Shown in pieces: positions 61,049 through 64,000 of a DNA stretch of 64,000 nucleotides. Numbering within the stretch: position 1 is the stretch's first letter; every line of letters starts with the position of its first letter. The notes under the pieces were generated by a model that made no database searches, was not told the origin of the DNA, and saw nothing but the letters and a program-made list of their open reading frames with translations. Made by a program: the position numbers and the translations under genes. The DNA comes from Clostridia bacterium (GTDB lineage Bacteria > Bacillota > Clostridia > Christensenellales > DTU072), in NCBI GenBank assembly GCA_017403145.1, contig JAFQOO010000005.1, positions 43,141-107,140 on the forward strand. Direction: 5' to 3'.

Positions 61049-61807
61049 GTGTTCTTTGTATTGAAAAGAAATAAACTTATTGTAATTATAATCGCTTTGG
61101 TAATGGTAGCAATTTCAGTTTCAATTTTTAGCGTATATGCTATAGAAACCGATGCGCTTGCCAAACGATTGGTGCCCGTATATAGTGTGGAAACTGCCGA
61201 AAATAAAGTTGCTTTGACTTTTGATTGCGCTTGGGGTGCCGATAAAACTCGTTCAATTATGGATGCGATAGAGAATGCCGGATACAAATGCACCTTTTTT
61301 GTTACAGGCTTTTGGGTTGATGCAAACGGAGAACTTGTAAAAGAGATTGTATCTCGCGGGCACCAAATTGGCAATCATAGCGATAACCACCCGCATATGG
61401 GCAAGGCGAGCGACCAAACCGTAAGGAGCGAAATAGATAACGTCAATAGTAAGATTGAGGCTCTTGTGGGCGAAAAACCTACTTGTTTTAGAGCTCCCTT
61501 CGGTGAATATGATAATAAACTGCTTAATATCTTATCAACACAAAATATGCTTTGTATTCAGTGGAGCATTGATAGTTTAGATTGGAAGGGTATAACGGGT
61601 AGTGAAATAGCTAAAAGAGTAATAAATAGGCTAAAAAGCGGAGATATCGTGCTATTTCATAACAATAGCGACCATATATTGGATGCCTTACCTCTAGTGT
61701 TATCGGCAATAAAAAACAAAGGGTTAAACGCAGTACTGGTAGACGAATTGGTATACTTTGAAAATTACGTTATAAACGCCGAAGGTAAACAAATCAAAAA
61801 TTCTTAA
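61049..61807 (+). CDS. Polysaccharide deacetylase, PdaB-like
   Basis: A 252-residue NodB-fold carbohydrate esterase with an N-terminal membrane anchor (~9-31). Motif 1 is LTFDCAWGADKT (compare PdaB TFDISWG), motif 2 is GNHSDNHPHM with the zinc HxxxH, motif 3 FRAPFGEYD, then SIDSLDW and IVLFHNN. PdaB-type proteins help maintain spores after cortex formation, which fits the sporulation genes in this window. Start is GTG 61049, with TGGAG nine bases upstream. The catalytic residues are complete. Confidence 0.88.
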   Translation: MFFVLKRNKLIVIIIALVMVAISVSIFSVYAIETDALAKRLVPVYSVETAENKVALTFDCAWGADKTRSIMDAIENAGYKCTFFVTGFWVDANGELVKEIVSRGHQIGNHSDNHPHMGKASDQTVRSEIDNVNSKIEALVGEKPTCFRAPFGEYDNKLLNILSTQNMLCIQWSIDSLDWKGITGSEIAKRVINRLKSGDIVLFHNNSDHILDALPLVLSAIKNKGLNAVLVDELVYFENYVINAEGKQIKNS

Positions 61808-61827
61808 TTCACGTAAAGGAGTAAAAT

Positions 61828-62451
61828 ATGGAAAATCTAATGAACAACAACGTAGTAAATTTATCTGGAAAAATTGCGCTCGAACCCATATATTCGCACC
61901 AAGTATTTGGCGAAGGTTTTTACGAAAGTGCTATTGAAGTAGAAAGATTATCGTCTCAAATGGACGTTATACCCATAACTATATCGGAAAGACTTATGCA
62001 GGAGGTGGATTTAGAAAAGGGTGATTTTTTAACAATCGAAGGTCAATTTAGAAGCTATAACAAGGTAATTGATGGCAAATCGAAGCTAATGTTAACGGTT
62101 TTTGTTAGAGAATGCAAGGATAATCCAGAATGCAATAACGAAAATTATATTGAGCTAACTGGTTACGTTTGTAAACCTCCTATATTTAGAACTACCCCCT
62201 TCAAACGCGAAATTGCCGACGTTTTGATTGCTGTAAATCGTGCATATAGTAAATCAGATTATATTCCTTGCATTGCTTGGGGAAGGAACGCTAGGTTTGC
62301 ATCTAGATTGCAAGTGGGCGACAAGGTAAGTATGGTTGGAAGAATACAATCTCGTGAATATCAAAAGTTGCTTGAAAACGGAGAGGCGGAAACGAGAGTG
62401 GCTTACGAAATTAGTATAAGTAGACTTAACTACGCAGAGGAAGAAATATAA
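61828..62451 (+). CDS. Single-stranded DNA-binding protein-like protein with two OB folds
   Basis: The 207-residue protein has two OB-fold halves. The first is NVVNLSGKIALEPIYSHQVFGEGFYE...SAIEVERLS...IPITISERL...GQFRSYN; the second is IELTGYVCKPPIFRTTPFKREIADVLIAVNRAYSKSDYIPCIAWGRNA...VGRIQSREYQK, the pattern of SSB-family proteins (the second half is close to canonical SSB strands). Similar two-OB proteins occur in clostridia, annotated as SSB; it is distinct from the housekeeping SSB with an acidic tail, absent here (it ends YAEEEI). AAAGGAG precedes ATG 61828. Confidence 0.8.
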   Translation: MENLMNNNVVNLSGKIALEPIYSHQVFGEGFYESAIEVERLSSQMDVIPITISERLMQEVDLEKGDFLTIEGQFRSYNKVIDGKSKLMLTVFVRECKDNPECNNENYIELTGYVCKPPIFRTTPFKREIADVLIAVNRAYSKSDYIPCIAWGRNARFASRLQVGDKVSMVGRIQSREYQKLLENGEAETRVAYEISISRLNYAEEEI

Positions 62452-62478
62452 AATTTTTATTCCAAATGCCAAAATATG

Positions 62479-62487
62479 TGCTATAAT
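62479..62487 (+). promoter_or_regulatory. Extended -10 promoter of yggS (leaderless)
   Basis: TGC-TATAAT at 62479-62487 with no good -35. The predicted start is 62494, exactly the A of the yggS ATG. Confidence 0.7.
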
Positions 62488-62493
62488 TGAATT

Positions 62494-63168
62494 ATGGAAC
62501 AAGTATATCAAAATCTTAATTCAATTTTAGCAAAAATCGATGCTTTATGTAAAGAAAAGGGCATTGATAGCAAGTCTATTGAAATAATTGGCGCAAGTAA
62601 ATTCCGCTCAATAGAAACTTTGCGTGCTTTATCTTCGCAAGGAATCGTAACGGTGTTTGGAGAGAATAAGGTTCAAGAATTCAATTCCAAATATGACGAA
62701 AATTTGACGTGGGATATAATAGGGCAGTTGCAAACCAATAAAGTTAAATACGTTGTTGGCAAGGTTAGATATATAGCTAGCTTGGATAGACTTTCTCTTG
62801 CTGAAGAAATCGAAAGGATTTCTGCAAAGAGAAACGTAGTACAAAAGTGTTTAATAGAAGTTAACTCCGGCGACGAAGAATGCAAGGGCGGAATTAACGT
62901 TAACCAAGTTGATGAATTTTTAAACCAACTCAAGGCTTATCCCCACGTTAAAATTTGCGGAATTATGGCTGTTGCGCCACAAGGAATAGGTGAGCAAGAA
63001 CTCAAAAAATGTTTTCAAAAAGTTGCCAAAAAGTTTAGCGAGCTAAAGTGTATCGAGCCCGATTTTACCGTTCTTTCTATGGGTATGTCGGAAGATTTTT
63101 TGACAGCGATAGAGTGTGGCTCAAACCAAGTTAGATTGGGTAGGGTTTTGTTTGGAGATAGACCCTGA
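62494..63168 (+). CDS. yggS: PLP homeostasis protein YggS (YlmE/PLPBP)
   Basis: A 224-residue fold-type III PLP-binding protein without known catalysis: IEIIGASKFRSIETLRAL with the PLP lysine, FGENKVQEFNSKY, WDIIGQLQTNKVKYVV (usual WHFIGxLQxNK), CLIEVNSGDEECKGG, GIMAVAP and LSMGMSEDFLTAIECGSNQVRLGRVLFG. It regulates pyridoxal phosphate levels. It stands before sepF and lspA, as in the ylm cluster of Firmicutes. No ribosome binding site. Confidence 0.95.
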   Translation: MEQVYQNLNSILAKIDALCKEKGIDSKSIEIIGASKFRSIETLRALSSQGIVTVFGENKVQEFNSKYDENLTWDIIGQLQTNKVKYVVGKVRYIASLDRLSLAEEIERISAKRNVVQKCLIEVNSGDEECKGGINVNQVDEFLNQLKAYPHVKICGIMAVAPQGIGEQELKKCFQKVAKKFSELKCIEPDFTVLSMGMSEDFLTAIECGSNQVRLGRVLFGDRP

Positions 63169-63198
63169 GTATTATAAAATAACCCTTAAATTAGAATA

Positions 63199-63567
63199 AT
63201 GTCGTATCTAAATATATTGAAAAATGGCGAAATTCTAACGAAAAATGCTAAAAAACGTAAATTGACACCATACGACCGCTTTATGGCAAAAAAGCGTCCA
63301 ACCACCACTCCTTTTACACAAAAAATTACTATTACTGCGCCTAAAAACCTTGTCGATTTACAAAAAATCGTAGATGAAATAAAAAAGAAAAAAGGCGTTT
63401 TGTTAAATTTTGAAAAGGCTAGCGACGTTGACCATCAACGTATGTTAGACTACCTTGCCGGTGCTACCTATACGTTATCTGCTACCGTTAAAAAAATTTC
63501 TAACTACAAATATCTTGTAACCCCAAAGGGTATGGAAATCATTACCGACTTTATCGTTGACGGCTAA
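63199..63567 (+). CDS. sepF: Cell division protein SepF
   Basis: A 122-residue SepF: a short N-terminal segment instead of the usual membrane helix (SYLNILKNGEILTKNAKKRK), a basic linker, and the core domain ITAPKNLVDLQKIVDEIKKKKGVLLNFEKASDVDHQRMLDYLAGATYTLSATVKKISNYKYLVTPKG, matching the SepF pattern of a strand, helix and GxxYALxGxxxxIxxxxFLxxPxxV. It polymerises into rings and aligns FtsZ. No Shine-Dalgarno precedes it; it may be carried on the yggS transcript. Confidence 0.88.
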   Translation: MSYLNILKNGEILTKNAKKRKLTPYDRFMAKKRPTTTPFTQKITITAPKNLVDLQKIVDEIKKKKGVLLNFEKASDVDHQRMLDYLAGATYTLSATVKKISNYKYLVTPKGMEIITDFIVDG

Positions 63568-63600
63568 TTTTACTAAAGAAACAAGTTATTTTTATTTTAG

Positions 63601-63629
63601 TTGCATTATTTTGCTAAAGAATGTATAAT
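63601..63629 (+). promoter_or_regulatory. Sigma-A promoter of lspA (leaderless)
   Basis: TTGCAT (63601-63606), 17-nt spacer, TATAAT (63624-63629). The predicted start is 63636, the A of the lspA ATG. Confidence 0.78.
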
Positions 63630-63635
63630 AGCAAT

Positions 63636-64000
63636 ATGAGCATTAAAAAATTATTCCAAAATATAAAAAATTTTTTTGAGGTTGATAAGAAAAAGCTTGC
63701 ACTTTGGTTTGCAATCGATTTTATCTTTATCGGTGTTTGGCTTGCTATCGACCTTTTGACTAAAGAATTCGTATATGGTCCTATAGCTGCCGGCGGACCA
63801 GATATAGTTATTTGGGATGGTGTTTTGAGGCTTACTTCCGTAGAAAATACAGGCGCATCATTTGGAATTTTTCAAGGAAAAACCGATATTTTAACGATTA
63901 TATCGTTAATCACCATTGTCGTACTTATAGTTGTTTTGATTTTCTCAATCAAAAATCGTAATGGTTGGTATCGTAGTGCGCTAATTCTTTTGATTGCAGG
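63636..64000 (+). CDS. lspA: Lipoprotein signal peptidase II (3' end outside window)
   Basis: The frame begins MSIKKLFQNIKNFFEV and runs off the window after 121 codons. The LspA marks are IGVWLAIDLLTKEFVYG in the first helix, and LRLTSVENTGASFGIFQGKT, which contains the conserved Asn and Gly-Ala-x-Phe-Gly stretch; the catalytic Asp pair should lie mostly beyond the edge. LspA cleaves lipoprotein signals such as those of the two lipoproteins in this window. A ~24-residue cytoplasmic extension precedes the first helix. Leaderless by its promoter. Confidence 0.92.
   Translation, partial: MSIKKLFQNIKNFFEVDKKKLALWFAIDFIFIGVWLAIDLLTKEFVYGPIAAGGPDIVIWDGVLRLTSVENTGASFGIFQGKTDILTIISLITIVVLIVVLIFSIKNRNGWYRSALILLIA

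Noticed and set aside
1..64000. Prophage or insertion sequence
   Set aside because: No transposase, integrase or phage structural gene was recognised in any frame.

Overview
The window comes from a low-GC, spore-forming member of the Firmicutes (Bacillota), most likely an uncultured gut-type clostridium. Evidence: a complete sporulation sigma set (spoIIGA-sigE-sigG plus sigK), a Firmicutes-type division and cell wall (dcw) cluster, Firmicutes gene orders (tig-clpP-clpX-lon-engB, rpsB-tsf-pyrH-frr-uppS-cdsA-dxr-rseP-ispG, yggS-sepF-lspA), a MurE with a DNPR motif (meso-diaminopimelate wall), and three proteins with BspA-type leucine-rich repeats. No transposase, phage, tRNA or CRISPR array was seen. 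Nearly everything is chromosomal housekeeping DNA; the accessory material is surface/LRR proteins and intergenic repeats. The family-level placement is an inference.

Layout. 1-2.9 kb: end of a BspA-like protein with a 19-residue Cys/Asp/His repeat block, and an unknown membrane protein. 3.0-6.6 kb: a fused nadD-yqeK, rsfS, a RibU-like ECF component, tsaE, tsaB, rimI. 6.6-6.9 kb: two tandem 127-bp structured repeats. 6.9-10.3 kb: a hydrolase, a MurF with an N-terminal membrane domain, and ddl. 10.3-13.8 kb (minus): rqcH and, 14 bp downstream, a gene fusing a TIR domain to leucine-rich repeats. 14-21 kb: tig, clpP, clpX, lon, engB and a phosphoesterase. 21.1-21.8 kb: a second locus of the structured repeat family. 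21.9-39.1 kb: mraZ, rsmH, an FtsL-position gene, a PBP, murE, mraY, murD, ftsW, murA, divIB, ftsA, ftsZ, spoIIGA, sigE, sigG, ylmC, nrdR and a pseudouridine synthase. 39.1-40.2 kb (minus): sigK and the RNase P RNA. 40.3-47.5 kb: rarA, rubrerythrin, an ABC exporter, yqgF, a DUF1292 protein, a cyclophilin lipoprotein and an MBG-type surface protein. 47.5-48 kb: a structured intergenic region. 48-57.3 kb: translation, isoprenoid and lipid genes, ending in a PolC-like protein that lacks the polymerase module. 57.4-64 kb: a large LRR lipoprotein, a sporulation-type deacetylase, an SSB-like protein, yggS, sepF and the start of lspA.

The genes mainly build and divide the cell wall: ddl and MurF make the UDP-MurNAc-pentapeptide end, MurE/MurD/MraY/FtsW/PBP the wall, and FtsA/FtsZ/SepF/DivIB the septum. 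UppS and the Dxr/IspG steps supply the lipid carrier. SpoIIGA/SigE/SigG/SigK then redirect the cell to sporulation.

Most notable observations: (1) at least seven genes have good sigma-A promoters whose predicted transcription start lies 0-3 nt from the ATG, with no ribosome binding site, i.e. leaderless mRNAs beside ordinary Shine-Dalgarno genes; (2) an imperfect-hairpin repeat family occurs at two loci, with changing stems and a constant core; (3) a cytosolic TIR-LRR receptor-like protein is coupled to rqcH; (4) a polymerase-less PolC sits at the usual polC position; (5) a division PBP has no standard start codon.
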